Source of the DNA: Ignavibacteriales bacterium
Lineage (GTDB): Bacteria; Bacteroidota; Ignavibacteria; UBA10030
DNA length: 64,000 nucleotides
NCBI GenBank assembly: GCA_026390595.1
Contig: JAPLFQ010000030.1
Coordinates: forward strand, 62,001-126,000
Reading direction: 5' to 3'
Part shown: piece by piece, positions 10,131 to 17,757 of the stretch
How the letters are laid out: every line of letters starts with the position of its first letter
Position numbering within the stretch: the stretch's first letter is position 1
Notes under the pieces: model-generated
What the model was told of the DNA's origin: nothing
The model's input: the letters and a program-made list of their open reading frames with translations, nothing else
Databases searched by the model: none
Made by a program: the position numbers and the translations under genes

Positions 10131-10805
10131 CTAACGCGGGAGTATAATAATGCCGTTCTTGATGGCGAATGTCACGAGGCTCGCGGTATCGTGAAGACCG
10201 AGCTTCTGAATGATGTTGTTGCGGTGCGTATCCACGGTTCTGACACTTATGTGCAGCATTTCCGCTATCTGCTGATGCGAGCGCGATTCGGCAATAAGCT
10301 GCAGAATCTCCCGCTCACGCTCCGTGAGGCGGTCAGCAATGCTCGACCCCCGGGCGCCGAACGATGACGCAGCGGCCGTTTTTGCCTCCTCAGCGATTCT
10401 TGCGATTGCGGGGCTGTAGTAAGGCCTCCCACTCGAGACGGTCTTCAGAGCCGTATTCAGCTCGCCGGGGGAAGTATCCTTCAACATGTATCCGTCGGCA
10501 CCGCTTTGGATGGTCTCGAGAACGTATTCCTCGTTGTCATATGCCGACAGGACGAGAATCTTGACCTTCGGGGCCTTCCTCTTGATCTGGCGGATTGCTT
10601 CGAACCCGCTCAAGTTGGGCATGCTCAGATCCATCATCACGACATCGGGCTGCATTTCCATCGTCATGTCAATCGCAACCCGCCCATCCCCCACCTCTGC
10701 AATGACCTCAACATCTTTATTGAGCGAAAGGAGCGTGACCAATCCTCTTCTCACGAGAGTATGGTCGTCTGCGATGATCACGGTGATTTTCTTCTGGGAG
10801 GTCAT
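10131..10805 (-). CDS. NarL/FixJ-family response regulator
   Basis: A 224-residue two-domain regulator. The receiver has an acidic pocket (IIADDHTLVRRGL), phospho-acceptor Asp near residue 59 (VVMMDLSMPNLSG) and a conserved Lys (YMLKDTSPGE). The C-terminal LuxR-type helix-turn-helix carries LTEREREILQLIAE and VRTVDTHRNNIIQKL. It should bind DNA as a dimer after phosphorylation by one of the nearby kinases. I chose ATG 10805; a GTG three codons upstream is also in frame. It has its own promoter (10863-10892) and stands between the flagellar genes and the kinase run, so it is a good candidate to connect them. Confidence 0.93.
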   Translation of the reverse strand: MTSQKKITVIIADDHTLVRRGLVTLLSLNKDVEVIAEVGDGRVAIDMTMEMQPDVVMMDLSMPNLSGFEAIRQIKRKAPKVKILVLSAYDNEEYVLETIQSGADGYMLKDTSPGELNTALKTVSSGRPYYSPAIARIAEEAKTAAASSFGARGSSIADRLTEREREILQLIAESRSHQQIAEMLHISVRTVDTHRNNIIQKLGLHDTASLVTFAIKNGIIILPR

Positions 10806-10862
10806 TGAATCCACAACATTGATTCAGGCGCCCGGTGTCGGGTATCGAGCCAATCGATAGGT

Positions 10863-10892
10863 CAAATATAACGGAAGACAGTCGAAAATCAA
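10863..10892 (-). promoter_or_regulatory. Housekeeping-type promoter of the NarL-family regulator
   Basis: On the minus strand TTGATT (10887-10892) is followed after 16 bases by TATATTTG (10863-10870). The same pair, TTGATTTT and TATATTTGAC with the same 16-base spacing, precedes the SDR gene at 28564-28593. This supports both as real promoters. The -10 also fits the TAnnTTTG form described for Bacteroidota. The start codon lies about 50 bases beyond the predicted start of transcription. Confidence 0.6.
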
Positions 10893-10968
10893 GGTGGGGT
10901 GCGAAAGAAATGCCCGCGATATGTGGGAAGCACGCGCTGTGGCTCAATTCCCCCAAATCAGGCAGGAA

Positions 10969-11262
10969 CTAGCAAATCTGAACCGAATTTGCGGGGCTGA
11001 AGAAATCAACACAGACGATCAATTTGTGAACTCCGGTGTCAAAAATCAGATCGTCATGGGCAATGAGTTCCTCTACCACCTGAGCGCCAGTCAGGTTCAG
11101 CTGACCAACCAGGACAGTGTATTCCAATAGAACGCAATAGAGATCAAAAGAGAGGACCAGCTTGGTCTGGGGTGCCAGCTGGGAATCGAGCGACTGGCTT
11201 AAGGCAACAATCCGTTCGTTGAGATGACTACCTCGTACGAGGAGATACTCTGCAGTCTTCAT
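10969..11262 (-). CDS. Small hypothetical protein at the end of the flagellar operon
   Basis: A 97-residue soluble protein that I do not recognise. It is leucine- and valine-rich with alternating charged positions (ERIVALSQSLDSQL; LEYTVLVGQLNLTGAQVVEEL) and no signal peptide or membrane helix. A good ribosome site (AAAGGA, six bases before ATG 11262) argues that it is translated. It follows the flgM-like gene by 54 nt in the same direction and is the last gene of the flagellar run. A flagellar role is inferred from position only. Confidence 0.6.
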   Translation of the reverse strand: MKTAEYLLVRGSHLNERIVALSQSLDSQLAPQTKLVLSFDLYCVLLEYTVLVGQLNLTGAQVVEELIAHDDLIFDTGVHKLIVCVDFFSPANSVQIC

Positions 11263-11316
11263 GTCAATTCCTTTTGACGCTGGGTTCCGTCCGTGGATAG
11301 CGTTATTTGGTTCTGC

Positions 11317-11577
11317 TTACTGCATCTTGAGATCGCGCAGCATGGCATCGACAACTTTTTCCGATACATCCCTCTGGAAATAGTACCCGCTGTCGACACG
11401 CTGCTGGATCTCGTCATATCTCTTCATTTGCGACGCAGTGAAGAGGCTGATTGCCTGGTCCGAGAGCTCGACCCGGTCTTCTTTTGATCCGACCTCGCGT
11501 TTGTCTTCTTCTTTCACCTTTTTGGATTTCAAAGGCTCTATCGGAAGACCACCTTTTGTTATTCTCGTGACGTCCAT
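11317..11577 (-). CDS. flgM: FlgM-like anti-sigma-28 factor
   Basis: An 86-residue protein with the FlgM pattern. A charged, probably disordered N-terminal half (EPLKSKKVKEEDKREV) is followed by DRVELSDQA, a helix ending YDEIQQRVDSGYY and a final helix SEKVVDAMLRDL. In FlgM families the C-terminal helices hold sigma-28 until the factor is exported through the completed hook-basal body. The assignment rests on motif order and size, and on the sigma-28 promoter of the flagellin gene in the same cluster. It starts 3 nt after the preceding gene ends, so it is translated within the same operon. Confidence 0.8.
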   Translation of the reverse strand: MDVTRITKGGLPIEPLKSKKVKEEDKREVGSKEDRVELSDQAISLFTASQMKRYDEIQQRVDSGYYFQRDVSEKVVDAMLRDLKMQ

Positions 11578-11580
11578 GGT

Positions 11581-11967
11581 CTAATCCTGTTTTTTGTACA
11601 GTTGGTTCGATTGATGCTTGTTGAGTTGGTGCAGCCGTGTGAGAAGTTCTTCCTCCTTCTCGGATTTCACTCTGTTGAATTCACATGCTGATGATTCAAT
11701 ATCAACCCTGATCATTCGACACTGTCGCAGCGTTTCTTGACCGAACCTCAGCTCGCTCTTCCGTTCGAGGGACAATACCCTTAGTCGGTTTAGGATTTCT
11801 CCGCGGGTTTCCAGGAGTATCTTCACCCGTCCGTAGTCTTCCGATTCCAGCAACCGGTTCAGTTCAACTGACACCACCCGGAATTGATCCAGATCATAGA
11901 GCAATTCGCTGGTTATGTTCTCCGGCCCCCGAGTTGCCACCCCGCCTGCCTGCTGCGTTTCTGTCAC
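11581..11967 (-). CDS. Small helical protein, FliT/FlgN-like flagellar chaperone candidate
   Basis: From GTG at 11967 this is a 128-residue, almost entirely helical, charged protein (LYDLDQFRVVSVELNRLLES; VKSEKEEELLTRLHQLNKH). The open frame runs upstream into flaG, but that extension is arginine- and serine-rich and looks like antisense-type noise, so I place the start just after the flaG stop (11972). A TTG at 11988 is an alternative. Its size, helical character and place directly after fliS-fliD-flaG fit FliT or FlgN, which chaperone the filament cap or hook-junction proteins. No family signature is clear enough to name it. Confidence 0.6.
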   Translation of the reverse strand: MTETQQAGGVATRGPENITSELLYDLDQFRVVSVELNRLLESEDYGRVKILLETRGEILNRLRVLSLERKSELRFGQETLRQCRMIRVDIESSACEFNRVKSEKEEELLTRLHQLNKHQSNQLYKKQD

Positions 11968-11971
11968 AGTG

Positions 11972-12304
11972 CTATGCTGCCCTGTCAAATAGTACCCCCA
12001 AGAGTTCTGTGATCCGTTGCGACACCCTGAGCATGTCCTCCGACGGGATCTGACGTATGACCTCATGCGTTTGGGCGTCAGTAACGGTCACAACCGTTTG
12101 CTTTGTCACACCGTCTACTGAGAAGGACAGACTCGTCCCGAGTGACCTCATTGCAGTGTTCAACTCACGCAGAGCACTATCGATTTCTGCTTTGGTGAGG
12201 ATCTTGCGTTTCGCCGCCTGCTCGTCGCCAGATTGGCTCCGCCCTGTCGCCCCGGACCGCGATCCCGCGGACACTTGACTCAATGAAACTGCGCTCGTTG
12301 CCAT
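11972..12304 (-). CDS. flaG: FlaG family flagellar protein
   Basis: A 110-residue protein with the FlaG domain in its C-terminal half: LNTAMRSLGTSLSFSVDG, then VVTVTDAQTHEVIRQIPSED and a final amphipathic helix. The N-terminal 30 residues are low-complexity Ser/Gly/Ala. FlaG proteins influence filament length, but their mechanism is poorly defined. The gene lies between fliD (33 nt away) and the helical protein gene, a common order (fliD, flaG, fliS) in polar-flagellate bacteria. The ribosome site AGAGGT lies about seven bases before the start. Confidence 0.88.
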   Translation of the reverse strand: MATSAVSLSQVSAGSRSGATGRSQSGDEQAAKRKILTKAEIDSALRELNTAMRSLGTSLSFSVDGVTKQTVVTVTDAQTHEVIRQIPSEDMLRVSQRITELLGVLFDRAA

Positions 12305-12337
12305 CGTCTGACCTCTATGAATTAGTCGTCTATACTT

Positions 12338-14281
12338 CTATATCAAGCCAAGCGAGGTATACAACTGTGTCATCATCGACTGCTGGTTGGTCGCGGCGGT
12401 GTAGGCGGCCTGAAGCTGGGCAAACTGATCCCGGTATTTGGTCACCAGCATCGTGATACGTTCATTCGCTTTCGTGATCTGCTTGTTGAGACTCGTCAGT
12501 TGTCCGCTGACGCCGTCTTTCGTTGCGTCCAATCGCCCGGCGGTTGCAACGAAACCCGACAGGCGGTTCTTGATTCGTGTGGCAATGCCGTCAGCGGAGT
12601 CGAAGACTTGGGCCAATTTCGAAATATCCGTAGTCGTGGCATTATTGAACTTCACTGCATCCGACACACTCAGAGCTCCGTCCTTGTCAGCTGTGATGCC
12701 AAAATCAGAGAGCGCCGCCGGATCAGCTCCCAGGCCTGTCACGGCTTTCGTCACATCCGTTTGCAGGTTGAACCGTAAGCTCAGGATCGTCGCATCCCCG
12801 GCAAAGATCTGGCGAACATTATTCGTAGGATCTACGGCCGTCTGCGACTTGATATGTGAGATCGCCGTGTTGTAATCGCTGAGAAACTTCTGGAGGTTGC
12901 TCCGGATTTGCCCGGAATTCACCGTGACGCCAAGTGTCATGTCAGAGGTAGTAAGACTGTTCAGCGTGAGAGTGACTCCCTGCAAGGCATCGGTGACTGT
13001 GTTAGTACCGCGGACAATATCGACGCCATCGATTTTCAACTTCGCATCCAATAGCCCTGAATCTGCTTTGAGAAAACCAGTCTGACTCGTCGAAGAAAGC
13101 GTCCGGGCGCCGGAAGCATAGGAGATTCCAGTCAAGCCCAGAGTGGTTGCAAGAGTCCCGGATACATCAGCCACGGCGCTGACCGCAGCTGCCGACCCTG
13201 TCGCTTTCGATGTGAGCACTAAACGTGAATGCGTGCCGTCATCGTTGACCACAGATGCCGTAACACCGAAATCTGTCTTTGCGGATACGGCCGAGGCTAT
13301 CGCGGACAGAACTGTCGCATTCGTCTGTCCCTGTGTAACGGCGACACTCACCTCAACCGCCGAACCCGTGCCCGTCGTGATCGTGAACTTCTTCGTCCCG
13401 TATCCCTCTCCTGCGAGGGCATCAGAAATGGTTGTCCCTGTCGAGACAAACTGCCTGGTGATAAGCGTATCGTTCTTGGCCAACTGGCTTACGCTGAGCG
13501 TATGAGTTCCGGTCGTTGCGCCCGAATCTGCTGAGGCCGTGACAGCGATGTCCGAACTTTGTGTCGCATAGGCGACGAATTTCGTTGAGCGGGCTGCGTT
13601 CAGCAGAGCGATACTCCCGGGAAGGCTGTAACCTCCAGGATTGCCAACGGGGTCATCGGCTGTCGCCGCGGCTGAGGCTCCCGTTCGGTTCGTTACGACA
13701 GAATCCGACAATCCTATGCTGTCAAGCAACGTCCCCGCGCCGACATCAATGAGCGTAATCGCGTGCTGAGAGCCTGTGGTCTTGCTTGTCAGCACGAGCT
13801 TCTCTTTTCCATCTGCCAGCTGCGATACCGAGGCGGTCAGAAGCTGGTTCGCCGTACCTGATGCGTTGATCGCATTGGCGATGGACGTAAGGACTGTGTC
13901 ATTCGTGTCGTCCTTTGCGATTGTGACGTCGACCGTCACATCGGTTCCACCCATCATGATCTTGATCTGCCGGGTTGCGCTCCCGGCGAGCTTTTCAGCT
14001 GCGGTCAGTTCGCTCGTCGCAATGGTAGTCGAGGCGTTCGTGAAACGCGATGAGTTGAGAACATCCACACTTTCAGACCGGGACACTGCAAGGCCGCCGG
14101 CGGTCTCGTAGAGCGCCTGCAGCTTCGCCTTCATTGTCGAGAGGGACGTGATCCTGGCATTGAGCGTCGTCTTTTTGTCCGTCAGCGGCGTCACAGATTT
14201 GCTCTGGAGGCTCGACTTATACTGAGCGACGAGACTGTCAATAGACGACGAGAGTGATCCTATGGATGATGCATCAGCCAT
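12338..14281 (-). CDS. fliD: Flagellar filament cap protein FliD
   Basis: A 647-residue FliD (HAP2), which caps the growing filament and helps flagellin fold. The N-terminal FliD domain starts with SIGSLSSSIDSLVAQYKSS. The centre holds repeated Ig-like units rich in Ser, Thr and Ala, including two related stretches with SVSQLA(D/K). The C-terminal FliD domain includes DFGITADKDGALSV and a coiled coil ending LYTSLGLI. It is longer than the usual 450-500 residues because of the extra central repeats, which would be the surface-exposed part. The start ATG at 14281 has AAGGA about eight bases before it. Confidence 0.95.
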   Translation of the reverse strand: MADASSIGSLSSSIDSLVAQYKSSLQSKSVTPLTDKKTTLNARITSLSTMKAKLQALYETAGGLAVSRSESVDVLNSSRFTNASTTIATSELTAAEKLAGSATRQIKIMMGGTDVTVDVTIAKDDTNDTVLTSIANAINASGTANQLLTASVSQLADGKEKLVLTSKTTGSQHAITLIDVGAGTLLDSIGLSDSVVTNRTGASAAATADDPVGNPGGYSLPGSIALLNAARSTKFVAYATQSSDIAVTASADSGATTGTHTLSVSQLAKNDTLITRQFVSTGTTISDALAGEGYGTKKFTITTGTGSAVEVSVAVTQGQTNATVLSAIASAVSAKTDFGVTASVVNDDGTHSRLVLTSKATGSAAAVSAVADVSGTLATTLGLTGISYASGARTLSSTSQTGFLKADSGLLDAKLKIDGVDIVRGTNTVTDALQGVTLTLNSLTTSDMTLGVTVNSGQIRSNLQKFLSDYNTAISHIKSQTAVDPTNNVRQIFAGDATILSLRFNLQTDVTKAVTGLGADPAALSDFGITADKDGALSVSDAVKFNNATTTDISKLAQVFDSADGIATRIKNRLSGFVATAGRLDATKDGVSGQLTSLNKQITKANERITMLVTKYRDQFAQLQAAYTAATNQQSMMTQLYTSLGLI

Positions 14282-14320
14282 GATTCGTTCCTTGCCAGAT
14301 CGTGTTGCGCTGAGAACCTC

Positions 14321-14728
14321 CTACAGGTTGAATGCCTGTGCCCATGTGGCACGCAGTTCTTCCAGCACATCCGCTGCGTCATTCATCTTGCCCTTGCGAA
14401 TGCAATACTTACAGTATTCGTAGAGCCTGAAGAGACCAACTGCTATCTCTTCATGTTCAAAATTCAAACCGACGATAAGTTCGTTGATAGCCCTCTTCGC
14501 CAGGTGGGGGTCATTACTCCTGCAAGCGTTTAGCGAGATCCTGTAGAGCTTGTCGATGACCTGGACTGGTGTCAGATTCAGGAGCTGTTCATTCCGATAC
14601 TTCTTGGCAGCCGTTGAGTACTGATCTTGCTTCTTCGGTGCCTGTACAGCTTCCGGCACGCCGAATGTCTTCAATACCTCCGACTCGATTTCAGTGTTCA
14701 ACACGCTGGTCAACGGTGAGGTTTGCAT
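14321..14728 (-). CDS. fliS: Flagellin export chaperone FliS
   Basis: A 135-residue helical protein of the FliS family. After a variable N-terminus comes the four-helix bundle with YRNEQLLNLTPVQVIDKLYR, HLAKRAINELIVGLNFEHEE and a final AADVLEELRATWAQAF. FliS binds the C-terminal D0 region of flagellin in the cytoplasm and keeps it from polymerising before export. It lies between flagellin and fliD on the same strand, as in many flagellar operons. Confidence 0.93.
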   Translation of the reverse strand: MQTSPLTSVLNTEIESEVLKTFGVPEAVQAPKKQDQYSTAAKKYRNEQLLNLTPVQVIDKLYRISLNACRSNDPHLAKRAINELIVGLNFEHEEIAVGLFRLYEYCKYCIRKGKMNDAADVLEELRATWAQAFNL

Positions 14729-14789
14729 AAGACTCTTTAGTCCTTCCCGGTTCGTATCCTGGTTACCCGACTGTTTCAGAAACAGGACA

Positions 14790-14818
14790 AGGGCTCAGCC
14801 CGAAATGGTCCGAGCCCT
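14790..14818 (-). terminator. Stem-loop after the flagellin gene
   Basis: AGGGCTC (14790-14796) and GAGCCCT (14812-14818) form a seven-base perfect stem that can extend inward with one mismatch. It lies 19-47 bases after the flagellin stop on the minus strand. A second short stem (CTGTTT/AAACAG, 14771-14785) follows. Neither has a proper run of Ts, so this may be a partial terminator or an mRNA-stabilising 3' structure. Either would make flagellin more abundant than fliS-fliD. Confidence 0.45.
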
Positions 14819-14836
14819 CTCCTGTGAATCCGCGTC

Positions 14837-16003
14837 TTATCGGAAGAGCGACAAGAATACCTGCGGTGACTGGTTGGCTTGCGCCAATTGTGCCGTCGCA
14901 GTTTGCTGCAGGACCTGGAGCTTCACTGCGGAGATCTGTTCCTTCGCAATGTCTGCATCCAGGATTCTGCTCTTTGCAGCTTCCGTGTTGGTAACCGACG
15001 TCGTCAACATATCTGACTTCGCCTGGAGACGATTGATCTGTGCACCGATGTTTCCGATGACACCGAGGACCGTTCCGATTGCAGAATCAACGTTGTCCTT
15101 GAAGGTATTGGTGATGGAGGCGCTTGTGATTGCGCCACCCGCAGCACCGAGGAGCGACGTTGAAGTCACAGAGGTACTGAGGTTAACCGAGAACGACTCT
15201 GTGCGAGCTTCACCGACCTGCCAGGATGGATTCGATCCGGCAGACGAGGTAACCGTTTTGGTGCTCATAGCATCGGCCAGTTCCTGCGCCGACAATGTTC
15301 CCGCTGAACCCAACATCGTGACGCTGGCGTTGTGGAAGCTGAAGGTCTTCTTGGCGCCTGCGGCGAGTCCGCCAACTGTGCTGATGTCAACCGAGTTCGT
15401 TCCGTCGCTTACGGTGACTTTGTTTGCGCCAGCCGTGAAGGTGAAGGTAGCGCTGGCTGCAGCACCGCTGACATCCACACTGTCAACAACCATCGAGTGG
15501 GCATTGGAGGTAATTGTGGTACCTACAGTTCCCGCCGTTCCGGCTGCCGTGATGGTGGACTTGAAGCTGCCGTTGATGATGGAGATACCGTTGAACTTGG
15601 TCTGCGTGGCGGCCTGATCAATTTCAGACGCCAGTTGATCAATTTCAGCGGCGAGTGCATCTTTTTCAGCCGAGGAGAAGCCCGCGTTGGTGAAACGCGT
15701 GACTTTATCCTTGACTTGCGTCAGAAGGTCGGCAATTGTCGAATAACCGCCTTCAGCAACGCTCAACAGGTTCATCGCATCGCCAACGTTGTCACTGGCA
15801 GCATTCAATGAACGGATACGGCCTTCCATTTTCTTGGATATGACGTAGCCGGATGCATCATCCGATGCCGAGTTGATTTTCTTGCCACTGGCAAGGCGAA
15901 TTTGATGGACACCAAGTTCCGCGTTGACCTTGTTCAATGCGTTGAGGGCATTGAGCGCAGAAATGTTGGTGTTGATCCGGGAACCACCTGATAATGCTGC
16001 CAT
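14837..16003 (-). CDS. fliC: Flagellin
   Basis: A 388-residue flagellin. The conserved N-terminal D0/D1 (RINTNISALNALNALN, LASGKKINSASDDASGYVIS) and the C-terminal D1/D0 (TDAKSRI-type helix, then LAQANQSPQVFLSLFR) are intact. The variable middle (about 140-290) is Ser/Thr/Ala-rich, a typical surface for O-glycosylation. The start at ATG 16003 is chosen because GGAGGA lies five bases upstream and the product then begins MAALSGGSRINTNIS. An ATG at 16015 would overlap that ribosome site. A sigma-28 promoter lies at 16088-16114. Two glycosyltransferase genes lie immediately upstream. Confidence 0.96.
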   Translation of the reverse strand: MAALSGGSRINTNISALNALNALNKVNAELGVHQIRLASGKKINSASDDASGYVISKKMEGRIRSLNAASDNVGDAMNLLSVAEGGYSTIADLLTQVKDKVTRFTNAGFSSAEKDALAAEIDQLASEIDQAATQTKFNGISIINGSFKSTITAAGTAGTVGTTITSNAHSMVVDSVDVSGAAASATFTFTAGANKVTVSDGTNSVDISTVGGLAAGAKKTFSFHNASVTMLGSAGTLSAQELADAMSTKTVTSSAGSNPSWQVGEARTESFSVNLSTSVTSTSLLGAAGGAITSASITNTFKDNVDSAIGTVLGVIGNIGAQINRLQAKSDMLTTSVTNTEAAKSRILDADIAKEQISAVKLQVLQQTATAQLAQANQSPQVFLSLFR

Positions 16004-16087
16004 AATTTCCTCCATGAAATTAGGTTGTTTGGATGATGATCAGGCTTCCATGCCTGACTGTATGAGCCTTGTTGGCTTCTGTGTATA

Positions 16088-16114
16088 TTGTCGGCAGGCA
16101 GTTCTGGATCTTTA
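16088..16114 (-). promoter_or_regulatory. Sigma-28 (FliA) promoter of flagellin
   Basis: On the minus strand TAAA (16111-16114) is separated by exactly 15 bases from GCCGACAA (16088-16095). The sigma-28 consensus is TAAA-N15-GCCGATAA, so 11 of 12 positions match. The predicted transcript would have a leader of about 78 bases before the flagellin ATG, including a good ribosome site. A 20-base palindrome lies 27 bases upstream of the -35 element. Confidence 0.88.
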
Positions 16115-16140
16115 GCGGGATGTCACATTTTGTTGGGTTT

Positions 16141-16160
16141 TCTACGCTATATAGCGTAGA
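16141..16160. promoter_or_regulatory. Perfect 20-bp palindrome upstream of the flagellin promoter
   Basis: TCTACGCTATATAGCGTAGA is a perfect dyad centred about 70 bases before the predicted flagellin transcription start, a position typical of an activator site. Its inner 16 bases match the dyad at 10000-10034 at 15 positions. It can be read as two 7-mers TACGCTA in inverted orientation separated by two bases. It lies just outside the glycosyltransferase coding region, which ends at 16185. Confidence 0.7.
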
Positions 16161-16184
16161 AAAAGGGAGGTGATTGTAATACTT

Positions 16185-17723
16185 TCAAAGAGGCAGATCC
16201 CCTGCGGGTATGGCAGCCTGAGATGCGATTTTTTCCAAATATGCCAATGCCAGTTGAAAATCCCGGGCCTTCAACGCAGCCTGAACTGCGATACGGTTGA
16301 AATTCATAGAGGAAACTCTGCACGTCTCACCTCGATGCACCTCCGCCAGCCCTTTTTCAAATTCACCGCGGCTGAGATACGTCTGAATCATCAGGACAGA
16401 CGTGTCATCGTTGTGCACCGAATGGGTTCGGGAATACTCTGCAACAATTTCAAAGGCTTCCCAATCGAGCCTTGTACTGTAGAACCCGAGGAGGTGTTGA
16501 ATGACGCTCACGTCGCTTCCATGACGGGAGATCAGGTTGCGAAGATCCTCGCGCGAGGCGACCCGATCAGAACGACGGAGGTCCGCTTCCAAGTAGCGAT
16601 CAAGAACATCCTCGTAGTAGATGTCGTTTGCCGCGGCTTTGTAGAAGCATTCGGCTGCCTGCCCCCAGTCGCCCAGATCGGCATGACAACGTCCGCACAT
16701 ATAGTCCAGTTCAACGGAGGGTATTGTTGCATCGAATGAGACGTCGATCTTGTCCTTACGAAGTAGATCTTTCTGCATATCCCGGATTCGAAGCATGCTT
16801 GCCAGCGCCTCGGCCGGCTTGCCAAGCGCAAGATACGCGGACGCCTGTAATCTCGGCGATGTGACTTGATTCGGGGCAATCCGCGCAGAATCAGCGGCGT
16901 ACCACAGGGACCCGGCAGGATCATCCAGAAGCAGGGAAAACGAGGCAAGAGCATTCAATGTCGAGGCGCTAACGTGTGTCGGGACTGAGGCTAATTCCAG
17001 AACTTTATTGAGTTCAATGAGAGCTTCCTCGTATCTCCCGACTATTCCAAGCGTATTCCCAAGCTGATACCGGGCCATCGGGTCGGAGGGTTCCTCCTGC
17101 AACTGTGCGCCTAGCAGATCGATGTTACGCTGACACTTCCTCCTGGTTGTCTCGACCGACTGCTGATAACCCAAATGCAGGATGGTGATCCCTGATGGGC
17201 GAACCGTATACTGGTGCCCCAGACTCGAGTGAAACAGCTGCTCGTGGACTCTGCCTTTGAAACGGAATTCAGGAATGCGCCGAAAGAGACGCGGGTACAG
17301 CCCAATATTGTTGACCTTACCCTTCGGCAGCCATTCTTCGCCAACGATGGAACATCGAAAAGCTATTGCACTTGTATCTCTGGTCAGAGATTCAATTTCC
17401 CCGCGTCCCTCTTCCGCCAGCCGCTCGTCTGCATCGACGTAGAGAACCCAATCCCCCGTGCAGCGGCGAAGGGACTCGTTTCTCGCTGATGAGTAGTCAT
17501 CACACCACTCGATTTGAGATACGGCGGCACCGAAGGTACGCGCAATCTCGATCGTCCGGTCAGTCGACCCGGTGTCAACCACGATGATCTCATCAGCGAT
17601 GTCCTTGATGCTTTCGAGGCAGCCGGCAAGAAACTGCTCCTCATCGCGGACGATCATACTCACTGAGACCCGTGGCCCGGCTCCGGAACGGTGCTTGGAT
17701 CGGGTGTTGTCTTCTCGGGTCAT
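16185..17723 (-). CDS. Family 2 glycosyltransferase with C-terminal TPR-like helices
   Basis: A 512-residue protein. The GT2 (GT-A fold) domain begins RVSVSMIVRDEEQFLAGCL, with IIVVDTGSTDRTIEIA and the metal-binding DxD region WVLYVDADERL. The subtype resembles WaaE/SunS-like transferases. From about residue 230 onward the protein is helical, with TPR-like units (SDPMARYQLGNTLGIVGRYE; CHADLGDWGQAAECFYKAA). I start it at ATG 17723, just after the preceding gene; the longer open frame has an implausible Arg/Ser-rich extension. Its place next to flagellin and after the giant glycosyltransferase suggests flagellin or surface glycan modification. The substrate is unknown. Confidence 0.85.
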   Translation of the reverse strand: MTREDNTRSKHRSGAGPRVSVSMIVRDEEQFLAGCLESIKDIADEIIVVDTGSTDRTIEIARTFGAAVSQIEWCDDYSSARNESLRRCTGDWVLYVDADERLAEEGRGEIESLTRDTSAIAFRCSIVGEEWLPKGKVNNIGLYPRLFRRIPEFRFKGRVHEQLFHSSLGHQYTVRPSGITILHLGYQQSVETTRRKCQRNIDLLGAQLQEEPSDPMARYQLGNTLGIVGRYEEALIELNKVLELASVPTHVSASTLNALASFSLLLDDPAGSLWYAADSARIAPNQVTSPRLQASAYLALGKPAEALASMLRIRDMQKDLLRKDKIDVSFDATIPSVELDYMCGRCHADLGDWGQAAECFYKAAANDIYYEDVLDRYLEADLRRSDRVASREDLRNLISRHGSDVSVIQHLLGFYSTRLDWEAFEIVAEYSRTHSVHNDDTSVLMIQTYLSRGEFEKGLAEVHRGETCRVSSMNFNRIAVQAALKARDFQLALAYLEKIASQAAIPAGDLPL

Positions 17724-17757
17724 CACTTGTTCACGCCGGATAGAGAATCCGGGCCCT

